From NCBI RefSeq assembly GCF_030499515.1, contig NZ_JASTWJ010000001.1, forward strand, positions 7,668,001-7,732,000: 64,000 nucleotides of DNA. Reading direction: 5' to 3'. Made by a program: the position numbers and the translations under genes. Source of the DNA: Streptomyces sp. DT2A-34 (GTDB lineage Bacteria; Actinomycetota; Actinomycetes; Streptomycetales; Streptomycetaceae). The notes beneath the pieces were generated by a model. It ran no database searches. It had not been told where the DNA came from and was given only the letters and a program-made list of their open reading frames with translations. How positions within the stretch are numbered: the first letter of the stretch is position 1; every line of letters starts with the position of its first letter. Positions 40,448-51,442 of the stretch are shown here, piece after piece.

Positions 40448-41104
40448 GTGACCGCCCCCGAGTCGCCCCAGCCCGTAGACGCGCCCGACGACGACAAGTC
40501 GCACGTGCCTCCGCTGACGACCCGTGTCGTCATCGCCGAGGACGAGGCGCTGATCCGGCTCGATCTCAAAGAGATGCTCGAAGAAGAGGGGTACACCGTC
40601 GTCGGCGAGGCCGGTGACGGTGAGCAGGCCGTCGAGCTGGCCCGTGAGCACAAGCCCGATCTCGTCATCCTTGACGTGAAGATGCCGAAGCTGGACGGCA
40701 TTTCGGCGGCCGAGAAGATCGCCGAGGAGAGCATCGCGCCGGTTCTGATGCTGACGGCGTTCTCGCAGCGGGATCTGGTCGAGCGGGCGCGGGACGCCGG
40801 TGCCATGGCGTACCTGGTGAAGCCGTTCAGCAAGAGTGACGTCGTGCCGGCGATCGAGATGGCCGTGTCGCGGTTCACCGAGCTGAAGGAGCTGGAGAAG
40901 GAGGTCGCCGACCTCACTCTGCGCCTGGAGACGCGAAAGCTGGTGGATCGGGCGAAGTCGATCCTGCAGACGGAGTACGGGCTGACGGAGCCGGCCGCGT
41001 TCCGGTGGATTCAGAAGACGTCCATGGATCGGCGGATGTCGATGCAGCAGGTCGCCGAGGCCGTTATCCAGGACGCCGAGGAGAAGAAGGCCGCCAAGGG
41101 CTGA
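40448..41104 (+). CDS. pdtaR: ANTAR-domain response regulator (PdtaR-like)
   Basis: The 218-residue regulator has a receiver domain (VVIAEDEALIRLDLKEML, phosphoacceptor in LVILDVKMPKLDG, Thr in LMLTAF, Lys in YLVKPF) and a helical C-terminal ANTAR domain (LETRKLVDRAKSILQTEYGLTEPAAFRWIQKTSMDRRMSMQQVAEAVI). ANTAR proteins bind paired RNA hairpins and prevent transcription termination. It matches Mycobacterium Rv1626 (PdtaR) in domain order and in lying between pyk and polA. It starts at GTG with GAGGAG six bases upstream. The kinase partner is not in the window. A hairpin separates it from the convergent liv operon. Confidence 0.9.
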   Translation: MTAPESPQPVDAPDDDKSHVPPLTTRVVIAEDEALIRLDLKEMLEEEGYTVVGEAGDGEQAVELAREHKPDLVILDVKMPKLDGISAAEKIAEESIAPVLMLTAFSQRDLVERARDAGAMAYLVKPFSKSDVVPAIEMAVSRFTELKELEKEVADLTLRLETRKLVDRAKSILQTEYGLTEPAAFRWIQKTSMDRRMSMQQVAEAVIQDAEEKKAAKG

Positions 41105-41122
41105 GCCGCCGTACGCACGGAA

Positions 41123-41158
41123 GAGGCCCGCGCCCCCTGAGCAGGGGACGCGGGCCTC
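41123..41158. terminator. bidirectional terminator between pdtaR and livF
   Basis: GAGGCCCGCG and CGCGGGCCTC form a ten-base perfect stem, and the inner CCCCTG/CAGGGG extends it with small bulges. It lies between two convergent stop codons. Confidence 0.8.
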
Positions 41159-41186
41159 GCCGTATGCACGAAACCACGTGGGCGAA

Positions 41187-41903
41187 TCAGTCCTCGCCCA
41201 GGTACGCCTTCCGCACCGACTCGTCGTGCAGCAGGTCCTGCCCGGTGCCGGAGAGGACGATCTTGCCGACCTCCATGACGTGGCCGTGGTCGGCCAGGGA
41301 GAGGGCGGCCTGGGCGTTCTGCTCGATGAGCAGGATGGTGGTGCCCTGGGACTTGAGTTCCTGGATGGTCGCCATGATCTTCTGCATCATGATCGGGGAG
41401 AGGCCCATGGAGGGCTCGTCGAGCATGAGCAGTTTCGGTCGGGACATCAGTGCCCGCCCCATGGCGAGCATCTGCTGCTCGCCCCCGGAGAGGGTGCCCG
41501 CGGCCTGCTTCCTGCGCTCCCCGAGGATGGGGAAGAGGTCGTAGGCGCGTTGGATGTCCTTCTCGATGCCTTCCTTGTCGTTGCGGAGGAAGGCGCCGAG
41601 GCGGAGGTTGTCCTCGATCGTCATGCGGGGGAAGATGTGGCGCCCCTCGGGGGAGTGGGCGAGTCCCAGTGAGACGACCTTGTGGGCGGGGATCTTCTTC
41701 AGCGATTTGCCGTCGAACTTGATGTCGCCGGACACCGGCGTGAGCAGCCCGGACAGGGTGCGCAGGGTGGTGGTCTTGCCGGCGCCGTTGGTGCCGATGA
41801 GGGTGACGACCTCGCCCGCGTTCACCTTGAACGAGATGCCTTTGACGGCCTCGATCTTGCCGTAAGCGACCCTGAGGTCTTCGACCTCGAGCAGTGCGGT
41901 CAC
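41187..41903 (-). CDS. livF: branched-chain amino acid ABC transporter ATP-binding protein LivF
   Basis: The 238-residue ATPase shows Walker A GTNGAGKTT, Q-loop, signature LSGGEQQMLAMGRAL, Walker B LLMLDEPSMGL and the switch His region. The small size and LAHSPEGRHIFPRMTIEDNL segment identify LivF rather than LivG. It is the last gene of the livJ-H-M-G-F operon on the minus strand. Its ATG overlaps the livG stop (ATGA). It powers uptake of leucine, isoleucine and valine, as inferred from the family. A hairpin follows. Confidence 0.93.
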   Translation of the reverse strand: MTALLEVEDLRVAYGKIEAVKGISFKVNAGEVVTLIGTNGAGKTTTLRTLSGLLTPVSGDIKFDGKSLKKIPAHKVVSLGLAHSPEGRHIFPRMTIEDNLRLGAFLRNDKEGIEKDIQRAYDLFPILGERRKQAAGTLSGGEQQMLAMGRALMSRPKLLMLDEPSMGLSPIMMQKIMATIQELKSQGTTILLIEQNAQAALSLADHGHVMEVGKIVLSGTGQDLLHDESVRKAYLGED

Positions 41904-42772
41904 TTGTCGTCCCCTTCCGTGGTGCTCTGCGCCTGGGCCTCCGCAGCCTCGACTTCGGCGGCTTCCTCCTTGCCCGGCTCGCCCTCGAAGGGTGTGCCGA
42001 GGTAGGCGGCGATGACGCGTTCGTCGGCCTGGACGACTTCGGCGGGGCCTTCGACGATCTTCTCGCCCTGGACGAGCACGGCGACCCGGTCGCAGAGGTT
42101 CATGATGAACCGGATGTCGTGTTCGATGACGAGGACGGCGATGCCCTGGTCCCGGATGGCGAAGATGAGCTCTTCGGCGGCCCGGGTTTCCTGCGGGTTC
42201 ATGCCGGCGGTGGGCTCGTCGAGGAGCAGCAGGCCCGGCTCGCTCGCCAGCGCGCGGGCGATTTCCAGCTTGCGCTGTTCGCCGTAGGGCAGGTTGCGGG
42301 CGAGGTGGTCGGCCTTGGCGGCGAGGCCGGTGAACTCCAGGAGTTCCATGGCCCGGGCCCGGGACTCCTCCTCGGCCTTTTTGAAGCCGGGGAGGCGCAG
42401 GAGGGCGGACCAGAGGCCTTCCTTGGTGCGGGTGTGCCGTCCGACGAGCACGTTTTCCAGGACGGTCATGTTGGCGAAGAGCCGGATGTTCTGGAAGGTG
42501 CGGGCGATGCCGGCCTGGGTGACCAGGTGGGGCTTGGGCGGCAGGACGGTGCCTTTGTAGGCGACCTTGCCTTCGGTCGGCACGTACAGGCCGGTGAGGC
42601 AGTTGAAGAAGGTCGTCTTGCCGGCGCCGTTGGGGCCGATGAGGCCGACGATCTCGCCGGTGTTCACGGTGAGGTTCACGTCGCGTACGGCGGTGAGGCC
42701 GCCGAAGCGCATGGTGACACCGCTGGCGTCGAGCACGGTCGTGGCGGTGGGTGCGGTCGTGGTGGTGGTCAT
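41900..42772 (-). CDS. livG: branched-chain amino acid ABC transporter ATP-binding protein LivG
   Basis: This ATPase of about 290 residues has Walker A GPNGAGKTT, the LivG-specific ARTFQNIRLFANMTVLENVLVGRH, LPYGEQRKLEIARAL as signature and LLLLDEPTAGMNPQE as Walker B. The C-terminus has an extra acidic, Ala/Glu-rich tail of about 25 residues. The ATG at 42772 is six bases beyond the livM stop; an in-frame GTG at 42781 overlaps that stop as GTGA and may be the real start. It works as a heterodimer with LivF on the LivHM channel. Confidence 0.92.
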   Translation of the reverse strand: MTTTTTAPTATTVLDASGVTMRFGGLTAVRDVNLTVNTGEIVGLIGPNGAGKTTFFNCLTGLYVPTEGKVAYKGTVLPPKPHLVTQAGIARTFQNIRLFANMTVLENVLVGRHTRTKEGLWSALLRLPGFKKAEEESRARAMELLEFTGLAAKADHLARNLPYGEQRKLEIARALASEPGLLLLDEPTAGMNPQETRAAEELIFAIRDQGIAVLVIEHDIRFIMNLCDRVAVLVQGEKIVEGPAEVVQADERVIAAYLGTPFEGEPGKEEAAEVEAAEAQAQSTTEGDDK

Positions 42773-42777
42773 GGCGG

Positions 42778-44607
42778 TCACGCCCCTGCCTTGGCGACGC
42801 CGGTCGCGCCTTCGGGCAGCGACTTGTCCTCCGGTACGTCGAGCTGTCCGGTCTCGTGGAATTCGAGCTGCTTCCTGCGGTCGGCGACCAGGCCCTCGGG
42901 GCGGAAGCGCATCAGCAGCATCAGCGCGACGCCGAAGAGGAGCAGCTGGTACTCCGCCATGAACTGGAGCTTGGCGGGGATCAGGTAGAGCAGTGCGGCG
43001 CCGATGAGCGGGCCGCTGATGGTGCCCATGCCGCCGAGGATGACGGCGGCGAGCAGGAAGGCCGAGTTCGGCGGTACGGAGCCGGCGAACTGGTACTGCT
43101 CGGGGGTGACGCTGTAGGACACGTGGGCCTGGACGGTGCCGGCGAGGCCGGCGAGGGCGGCGCCGAGTGCGAAGGCGAGGAGCTTGAGGCGGAAGCCGTT
43201 GATGCCCATCGCGGTGGCGGCGGTCTCGTCCTCGCGGATGGCGACCCAGGCGCGGCCGATGCGGGATTCCGCGGAGCGGCGGAAGACCAGGACGACGATG
43301 GCCGTGCACAGCAGCATCAGCAGGTAGTAGTTGCCGGAGCGGGTGAGTTCGGTGCCCAGGATGTTGTGCGGCAGTCCGAGGTTGAACCCGAAGATCTCCA
43401 GGTCGGGGATGTTGGGGATGCCGTTGGAGCCGTTGGTGACGTCCGGTCCGCTGTTGCCGTTGAGGTTGTTCATGGTGATGCGGAAGATCTCACCGAAGCC
43501 GAGCGTCACGATGGCGAGGTAGTCGCCGCGCAGTCGCAGGGTGGGGGCGCCGATCACCACGCCGAAGATCAGCGAGGCGGCGGCGCCGGTGAGGACGGCC
43601 GCCCAGAACGGGAATTCGACGCCGATGCTCGACTGCGGGGAGCCGGAGACCAGGGCGGCGGCGTAGGCGCCGACGCCGAGGAAGGCGACGTATCCGAGGT
43701 CGAGGAGGCCGGCGAGGCCGACGACGACGTTGAGGCCCAGGGCGACCGTGGCGAAGATCAGGATGTTCGCGCCGATGAGGGCGAACTGGTCGTTGGTCTG
43801 GGTGAAGGGGAAGCAGATCGCCGCGACGAAGGCTGCTGCCATGGCGACGTTGCGGTGCTTGGCGGTGAGCGCCGAGAGCCGCTTGAGGAGGCCTGCGCGG
43901 GTGACGGCGGTGAAGCCGAAGCCCGTGATGATCAGGAAGCCGATGAACAGCTCGGAGTACTCGGTGCCGATGCCGTACGCGAAGACGTACAGGCCGACGC
44001 CGAAGCCCGCGGCGATGATCAGGATCTCCGCCCAGGAGGGCAGTTCCTTGGCGCGGCTGGGCTCGGGTGCGGTGAGCGAGTGGCGTATCCGGCCCCAGAG
44101 GTTGGGGGTGGGGTCCGCCGCGTCGTAGGGCTGGTCGACCGGGAGGCCGAGGGCGCCGATGACGGCGACGAGGGCGCCGATGCCGGAGACCCAGGCGCCG
44201 GGCTCCAGGTTGACGAGGCCGCCGAGTTCCTGGCTGATGGCGCCCATGGCGTAGCCCGTGGTGCCGAACACGCCGAGGGCGGCGAGCAGGACGGGGCTGT
44301 TGGTGCCGCCGGGGGTGAGCCAGCCGAGGCCGCGGATGCCGTAGCCGGAGAGGGCGAACAGCAGGGTGAGCACGGAGCCGACGAGGGTGAGGACCTGGAG
44401 GCCGCCGGGGTAGCCGGTGACGGTGAGGTTGCCCGGGAATTCGTCGGTCCAGGTCCAGGCGAGGAAGGTGCCTGCGAGGGCGAGGGCGGAGCCGGCGACG
44501 GTCAGCGCGCGTGCCGCGGTGTGCGGCAGCGGGATGATGGGGGTGGCCGGTGCGGTGGACACCTTGGTGGTGTCGGTGGTCTTGTCCATGGGGGTCTCGG
44601 TGGTCAT
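42778..44607 (-). CDS. livM: branched-chain amino acid ABC transporter permease LivM, N-terminally extended
   Basis: The LivM core (roughly residues 290-580) shows VVVGLAGLLDLGYVAFLGVGAYAAAL, RLRGDYLAIVTLGFGEIFRI, IREDETAATAMGIN (the EAA-like ATPase contact) and GGMGTISGPLIGAALL. In front of it is about 280 residues with several extra hydrophobic helices and a soluble segment, making the protein 609 residues instead of about 330-420. Extended LivM is known in actinobacteria; the added domain's role is not clear. The ATG at 44607 or the GTG at 44616 (GTGA overlap with livH) could start it. Confidence 0.9.
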   Translation of the reverse strand: MTTETPMDKTTDTTKVSTAPATPIIPLPHTAARALTVAGSALALAGTFLAWTWTDEFPGNLTVTGYPGGLQVLTLVGSVLTLLFALSGYGIRGLGWLTPGGTNSPVLLAALGVFGTTGYAMGAISQELGGLVNLEPGAWVSGIGALVAVIGALGLPVDQPYDAADPTPNLWGRIRHSLTAPEPSRAKELPSWAEILIIAAGFGVGLYVFAYGIGTEYSELFIGFLIITGFGFTAVTRAGLLKRLSALTAKHRNVAMAAAFVAAICFPFTQTNDQFALIGANILIFATVALGLNVVVGLAGLLDLGYVAFLGVGAYAAALVSGSPQSSIGVEFPFWAAVLTGAAASLIFGVVIGAPTLRLRGDYLAIVTLGFGEIFRITMNNLNGNSGPDVTNGSNGIPNIPDLEIFGFNLGLPHNILGTELTRSGNYYLLMLLCTAIVVLVFRRSAESRIGRAWVAIREDETAATAMGINGFRLKLLAFALGAALAGLAGTVQAHVSYSVTPEQYQFAGSVPPNSAFLLAAVILGGMGTISGPLIGAALLYLIPAKLQFMAEYQLLLFGVALMLLMRFRPEGLVADRRKQLEFHETGQLDVPEDKSLPEGATGVAKAGA

Positions 44608-44612
44608 GGGTA

Positions 44613-45542
44613 TCACGCCCGATCCGCGACGCGTTCGCCGAGCAGGCCTTGTGGCCTGAACAGGAGGACGAGGATGAGGAGGGCGAACGCCCATACGTCC
44701 TTCCAGGCGCCGCCGCCGAAGAGGTCCATGCCGGGGATGTCGCCGATGTAGCCGGTGGCGAGGGACTCGGCGACGCCGAGGACCACACCGCCGAGCATGG
44801 CGCCGTAGATGTTGCCGATGCCGCCGAGGACGGCGGCGGTGAAGGCCTTGAGGCCCATCAGGAAGCCCATGCGGAAGCCGACCTGACCGTTTTTCAGGCC
44901 GTAGGCGACGGCGGCGATGGCGGCGAACGCGGCACCGATGGCGAAGGCCATGACGATGATGCGGTCGGTGTTGATGCCCATCAGTTTGGCCGTGTCGGGG
45001 TCCTGGGCGGTGGCCTGCATGCCGCGGCCGGAGCGCGTCTTGGTGACGAAGAGGCCGAGGGCGAACATGCACAGCGGGGCGGCTATGAGTACGAAGAGGT
45101 CGCCGCGCTGGATGTTGGCGCCGAGGACGTCGATGGGGCCGCCTTCGAACTGCGGGAAGGGCTGGTCCTTCTTCGCGTCCGGGTACCACATCCACACGGC
45201 CTGCTGGAGGACGATGGACAGGCCGATGGCGGTGATGAGGGGTGCCAGGCGTGGCGCGGTGCGCAGGGGCCGGTAGGCGAAGCGTTCCGCCGCGGTGGCG
45301 ACGGCGACGGAGACGATGACGCCGGCGACGATCATGAGGGGGATCGCTGCGCCGAGGGCGAAGCCTTCGGGGAGTACCAACCAGACGGTGAGGGCCCCGA
45401 AGCCCCCGACCATGAATATCTCGCCGTGGGCGAAGTTGATGAGCTGGACGATGCCGTAGACCATCGTGTAGCCGATCGCGATGAGTCCGTACATCGCGCC
45501 GAGGATGAGTCCATTGGCCAGCTGTTGCGGCAGTTCGTTCAC
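44613..45542 (-). CDS. livH: branched-chain amino acid ABC transporter permease LivH
   Basis: The 309-residue permease begins NELPQQLANGLILGAMYGLIAIGYTMVYGIVQLINFAHGEIFMVGGF, the LivH hallmark. It carries QDPDTAKLMGINTDRII as the ATPase contact loop and GGIGNIYGAMLGGVVLG near the C-terminus, with about eight membrane helices. The GTG at 45542 follows GGAGGC at a good distance; the longer frame to 45620 lacks a site and runs through the upstream hairpin. It pairs with LivM to form the channel. Confidence 0.93.
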   Translation of the reverse strand: MNELPQQLANGLILGAMYGLIAIGYTMVYGIVQLINFAHGEIFMVGGFGALTVWLVLPEGFALGAAIPLMIVAGVIVSVAVATAAERFAYRPLRTAPRLAPLITAIGLSIVLQQAVWMWYPDAKKDQPFPQFEGGPIDVLGANIQRGDLFVLIAAPLCMFALGLFVTKTRSGRGMQATAQDPDTAKLMGINTDRIIVMAFAIGAAFAAIAAVAYGLKNGQVGFRMGFLMGLKAFTAAVLGGIGNIYGAMLGGVVLGVAESLATGYIGDIPGMDLFGGGAWKDVWAFALLILVLLFRPQGLLGERVADRA

Positions 45543-45575
45543 CGCAGGGCCTCCGTGGAGTGGTTCGGATATGGC

Positions 45576-45611
45576 GCCGCGCGGGAGCGCTGATGGGTGC
45601 TCCCGCGCGGC
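45576..45611 (-). terminator. intra-operon hairpin between livJ and livH
   Basis: GCCGCGCGGGAGC and GCTCCCGCGCGGC form a perfect 13-base stem with a ten-base loop in the 113-base gap between the binding-protein gene and the permease gene. Such hairpins often let the binding protein be made in excess by stabilising its mRNA or partly stopping transcription. Confidence 0.65.
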
Positions 45612-45655
45612 CTGGATCAATGTGTGATGGGGGAGTGTTCTCTACTCGTCCTCTG

Positions 45656-46885
45656 CTAGCCCAGCTTGGGCTCGCCGCTGAACTCCGGCGCCCATGCGTT
45701 CTTCTCGACCTTGTACGCGGTCATCGTGTGGTTCGTGGTGTCACCGAACTCGTCGAAGGAGATGGCGCCGGTGACGCCGTCGAACTTGACCTTCGCCATG
45801 GCGTCCAGGACTGCCTTGCGGCCGTCGGACGGGACCTCGCCGTCGTTGCCCTCGACCGCCAGCTTGACGGCCTCGATGATGGCCCAGGTGGCGTCGTAGG
45901 TGAGGCCGCCGTAGGCCTCGTAGTCGTCCTCGTAGCCCGCGGCCTCGTAGTTCTTGATGAACGTCTTGGCGGATTCGAGCTTCTCGACGGGCTCGCCCAC
46001 GGAGGTGGCGAGGTCGCCCTCGGCCTTCTTGTTCAGCTTCGGGAACTCACCGGAGTAGATGCCGTCGCCGCCCATGAGCGGGATGTTCTGGCCGCTGTCC
46101 TTGAGCTGCTGGCTCAGCGGAGCCGCGGCCGGGTACTCGCCGCCGTAGTAGAGGGCCTCGGCGCCGGTCTTCTTGATCTTGGCGACCACGGCGTTGAAGT
46201 CACGGTCGTCGGGGTTGATGTGGTCGCTGCCGACGATCTTGCCGCCGAACTTGGTGAAGTTCGTCTTGAAGGAGGCGGCGAGGCCGGCGCCGTAGGTCTT
46301 CTGGTCGTCGATCAGGTAGACCTTCTTGATCTTCGCCTGGTTGTACAGGTAGTCGGCGGCGAAGGCACCCTGGATCTCGTCCGTGGTGGCGGTGCGGAAG
46401 AACGTCTTGAACTGGCGGACCGAGTCGCCGGTCTTCCAGCCGTCGCCCTGGGTCAGCTCCGTACCGGTGTTGGCCGGGGAGACCTGGGTCAGGCCGGCGT
46501 CGCTGAACGGCTTCTGCATCTGCTGCGAGACGCTGGAGTTCAGCGGGCCGACGACGCCGAGGACGTCCTTGTTGCTGATGAACTTCTGGGCGTTCTGCTG
46601 GCCGACGGAGGGCTGTGCCTGGTCGTCGAGCGACTCGATCTTGAACTCGACGCCCTTGACGAACTCCTGCTTGTTGGCCGTCTTGGCGGCGAGGTCGGCG
46701 GAGTTCTTCATGCCGAGGCCGAGTGCGGACAGGTCGCCGGTCAGCGGGGCGTCGAGGCCGATCACCACGGTGGTCTTGTCGCCGTTGCTGCTGTTGCCGC
46801 CCTCGTCACGCGACCCACAAGCCGTGAGTGTCAGCGATCCCGCCGCGAGCGCGGCGGTTATAGCGATGATCGAACGTTGACGCAC
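45656..46885 (-). CDS. livJ: branched-chain amino acid ABC transporter substrate-binding lipoprotein
   Basis: The 409-residue protein has a lipoprotein signal peptide ending in LTLTACGS, so it is anchored outside the membrane by Cys23. The periplasmic-binding fold of the Leu/Ile/Val type is seen in IGLDAPLTGDLSALGLGMKNSADLA, GVVGPLNSSVSQQMQKPFSDAGLTQVSPANT and the ligand-contact region DDQKTYGAGLAASF. It is the first gene of the liv operon and starts at GTG with AAAGGACC upstream. It captures branched-chain or related amino acids for LivHMGF. Confidence 0.93.
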   Translation of the reverse strand: MRQRSIIAITAALAAGSLTLTACGSRDEGGNSSNGDKTTVVIGLDAPLTGDLSALGLGMKNSADLAAKTANKQEFVKGVEFKIESLDDQAQPSVGQQNAQKFISNKDVLGVVGPLNSSVSQQMQKPFSDAGLTQVSPANTGTELTQGDGWKTGDSVRQFKTFFRTATTDEIQGAFAADYLYNQAKIKKVYLIDDQKTYGAGLAASFKTNFTKFGGKIVGSDHINPDDRDFNAVVAKIKKTGAEALYYGGEYPAAAPLSQQLKDSGQNIPLMGGDGIYSGEFPKLNKKAEGDLATSVGEPVEKLESAKTFIKNYEAAGYEDDYEAYGGLTYDATWAIIEAVKLAVEGNDGEVPSDGRKAVLDAMAKVKFDGVTGAISFDEFGDTTNHTMTAYKVEKNAWAPEFSGEPKLG

Positions 46886-47360
46886 GAATCAGGTCCTTTC
46901 CCTGGCACGGCGGTTCCCCATGGAGCGCGCCGAGTCGAGCGCTGGGCCGAAGTGGCTTCGAATCCGGTGGCTCGGTGACTGGCGGTGACTCTAAGCGGGT
47001 GGAGGGAACATGGAGGAGTCTCTGACCAAGGCTGTGACGCTCTTGTTATGACACGGGGTAACACAGAGCGGTACTCGGTGGGGGGAAGAGTGGATTTCCG
47101 GCCGATTCGCCCTGTCCACATAGTGAGAACTCGCAGCGTCCGCGCGTAGCTTCTTCACTAGTGTTCACATGTTTTGGTGATGACCGAAGTGGTGGCTGGA
47201 GGCTACCAGGGGGCTTCTGTCGTCTTGTGTGAGGGGTGCTCACCGCGGGGGAACTGTTGGCTTGTATTGCGGCTGTATTACGTAGAGTTACGGCCGGGAA
47301 ATAGGTTCGGCGTTCCTCGTTATTTCGTGTACGGGGCACGAAAAGGAAAAGGCGACTGAC
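46886..47360. other. liv operon upstream region, no gene
   Basis: This 475-base stretch has no frame with coding character. It must contain the liv promoter. GTTAC-GGCCGG-GAAAT at 47287-47302 matches a single GlnR a-site/b-site pair, but it lies about 400 bases from livJ and without flanking repeats. AT content rises between 47090 and 47345. Confidence 0.45.
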
Positions 47361-47771
47361 TCAGCCCCACGGACCTCCGGTCGGCTCGCCTTTGCGGTAT
47401 CTCTCCTCGCACGACTCCTGTGCCCGGCGGTCGATCAGCCGGTCCGCCGCTCGTGCGCCCGCGCGCTCGCGTTCCGCCCGGGCGGCGTCCACGACCTTGC
47501 GGAGGATCTCGTACTGGCCGTCGGACAGGCCCATCGACTGGTGGTCACCGTAGGTCGCGCCGGTCAGTGCCCGGCGCGACCAGTAGCCGATGATCCGCGT
47601 GCACAGCTGCGCGGGTGAAGTCGCTGCGGGGGAGGGCGAGTTGGCGCTCGCCCGGGTCTCGGGCACGTCGCCCTGGGCGCCCGGCTGCCCGCCGCATCCG
47701 GCCGCCGGGCCGACGGCCGGCAGCGCCAGTGCGAGCGCCGCCCCCTGCCGGCGGGCTCCTCCCGTCGTCAT
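47361..47771 (-). CDS. small putative lipoprotein
   Basis: I do not recognise a characterised family. The 136-residue protein has a short hydrophobic leader (GAALALALPAVGPAAGCGG) with a lipobox-like cysteine near residue 26, then a Ser/Pro-rich linker. A helical domain follows with CTRIIGYWSRRALTGATYGDHQSMGLSDGQYEILRKVVDAAR and a second cysteine near the end (ESCEERYRKGE). The two later cysteines could form a disulfide, consistent with life outside the membrane. It starts with ATG at 47771 and stands alone. Confidence 0.72.
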   Translation of the reverse strand: MTTGGARRQGAALALALPAVGPAAGCGGQPGAQGDVPETRASANSPSPAATSPAQLCTRIIGYWSRRALTGATYGDHQSMGLSDGQYEILRKVVDAARAERERAGARAADRLIDRRAQESCEERYRKGEPTGGPWG

Positions 47772-47862
47772 GCCTCGACGTTATGCCGCCGGGCGTCAGG
47801 GTTCAACGGCAGGGAAAAACAAGGATGTTGGCCGTAACGGCACCGTCGTCGGGGCGCCGGCG

Positions 47863-48351
47863 TCAGCTCGCCGCCCGGATGTGCTCCCCGTCGCCCGGGT
47901 TCACGTCCCGCAGCATGCAGGTCAGCCGCGCGCTGCACACCCGCCGGCCCGCCTCGTCGCTGATCACGATCTCGTACGTCGCCGTCGAGCGGCCCCGGTG
48001 CAGGGGTGTGGCCACGCCGGTGACGAGGCCGGAGCTGACGCCGCGGTGGTGGGTGCAGTTGAGGTCGACGCCGACCGCGATCTTGGAGCTGCCGGCGTGC
48101 AGCATCGACCCCACCGACCCGAGCGTCTCGGCGAGCACCGCGGAGGCGCCGCCGTGCAGCAGCCCGTACGGCTGGGTGTTCCCCTCCACCGGCATGGTCC
48201 CGACGACCCGCTCGGCGGACGCCTCCATGATCTCGACGCCCATGCGCGTCCCGAGGTGCCCGGCGGAGAACAGGGCCGGCAGGTCGACGCCGAGCGCGGC
48301 GTACTCGTCGATGACCTCCTGCGGGAACGTCACGTGCTGCTGCTCGCCCAT
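47863..48351 (-). CDS. PaaI-family hotdog thioesterase
   Basis: The 162-residue protein has the hotdog-fold thioesterase signature NTQPYGLLHGGASAVLAETLGSVGS. The Asn/His/Gly region forms the active site, and DLNCTHHRGVSSGLVTGVATPLHRGR follows. It probably hydrolyses a small acyl- or aryl-CoA. Its place near polA and the ANTAR regulator parallels the thioesterase between pykA and polA in Mycobacterium, although the sequence family may differ. The ATG at 48351 has GGAGCC five bases upstream and is preferred over an upstream start at 48402. Confidence 0.85.
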   Translation of the reverse strand: MGEQQHVTFPQEVIDEYAALGVDLPALFSAGHLGTRMGVEIMEASAERVVGTMPVEGNTQPYGLLHGGASAVLAETLGSVGSMLHAGSSKIAVGVDLNCTHHRGVSSGLVTGVATPLHRGRSTATYEIVISDEAGRRVCSARLTCMLRDVNPGDGEHIRAAS

Positions 48352-48406
48352 GGGTCCGGCTCCGTTCGTCGTGCACAGTCGCGTTACAGGTCGACTGAGC
48401 AAACGC

Positions 48407-50704
<2,298 letters not shown>

Positions 50705-51442
50705 CGCACACTCTCCCTAGTCTTCTCGTTCACCACGGGAACGCGTCGCCGACACCCGCACTGTTGCGGGTCACCGGCCGTGTACACGTGTGAGGTACGT
50801 CTCCGATCCTCGCACGGGGGACTGACAACGTGGGGGGTGGGCCTGAGGGGGTGCGGAGGGGGAAGCGGGGGGCAGGGGGGCGGTGGTTGTGAGGAGGGGG
50901 GGCGGAGGAGGCGTCAGTGGTTGTGGGGAGGCGAGTGGCCGGGGCACCAGGAGTAGGTGCGCGGAGGGGGACCGGCTTGCCGACGGCTGTGCGGCTTGCC
51001 TGCTGCCTTCCGTGGGCTGTCCCGCACCGCCTGCTCGGGTCCGGTCGCCTCCTACGCCCGCACCACTGCTGTTCCTGCCGAGGGCGTTCCGGAGGCCTCG
51101 TCCCGCCCGGCCGTCCGCCCCCCGCGTCTCCGCCGCCGCTTCCTGTCCGCGCCGCCCCTTTTCGTCCCCCGGCCGCTCTCCTTCTCCCCGCGACTCGCTC
51201 CGCTCCTTTCCTTCCAGCAGCCGCCTCCCGGCCCTCCCGTGCCCCGCTCCCGCCGCGTTGCCGGCCCTCGGCGCTTGCGTTGCCGTGGCCCCCGGCACTG
51301 CTGCTCCACCCGACCCCGCTCCCCCCGGCGCATCCTCGCCGCCCCGACGGCGATCAACGCGACGTGGGAGCCCGGCTGTGCCGGACCGGCCGGGGCCCCC
51401 GGTGGGGACCGACTGTCAGTGGGGCGTGGCAGGATCGGGGGC
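50705..51442. other. non-coding region before polA: G-rich block then C/T-rich block
   Basis: No frame here has convincing coding character. From about 50825 to 50990 the plus strand has dense runs of three to six or more G. From about 51030 to 51330 it switches to long C and C/T runs. The G runs are spaced closely enough to form G-quadruplexes. The polA promoter and the fdhF-like promoter must lie within, but no clear -10/-35 pair stands out. Confidence 0.6.

Noticed and set aside
47287..47302. GTTAC-n6-GAAAT as a GlnR box for the liv operon
   Set aside because: The core match is exact, but it is about 400 bases from livJ and lacks flanking repeats, so chance is as likely; noted only within the intergenic entry.
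50771..51298. Open frames on both strands in the gap before polA
   Set aside because: Composition follows the G-rich and C-rich blocks, no ribosome binding site or known motif is seen, and the polA frame clearly begins at 51443.
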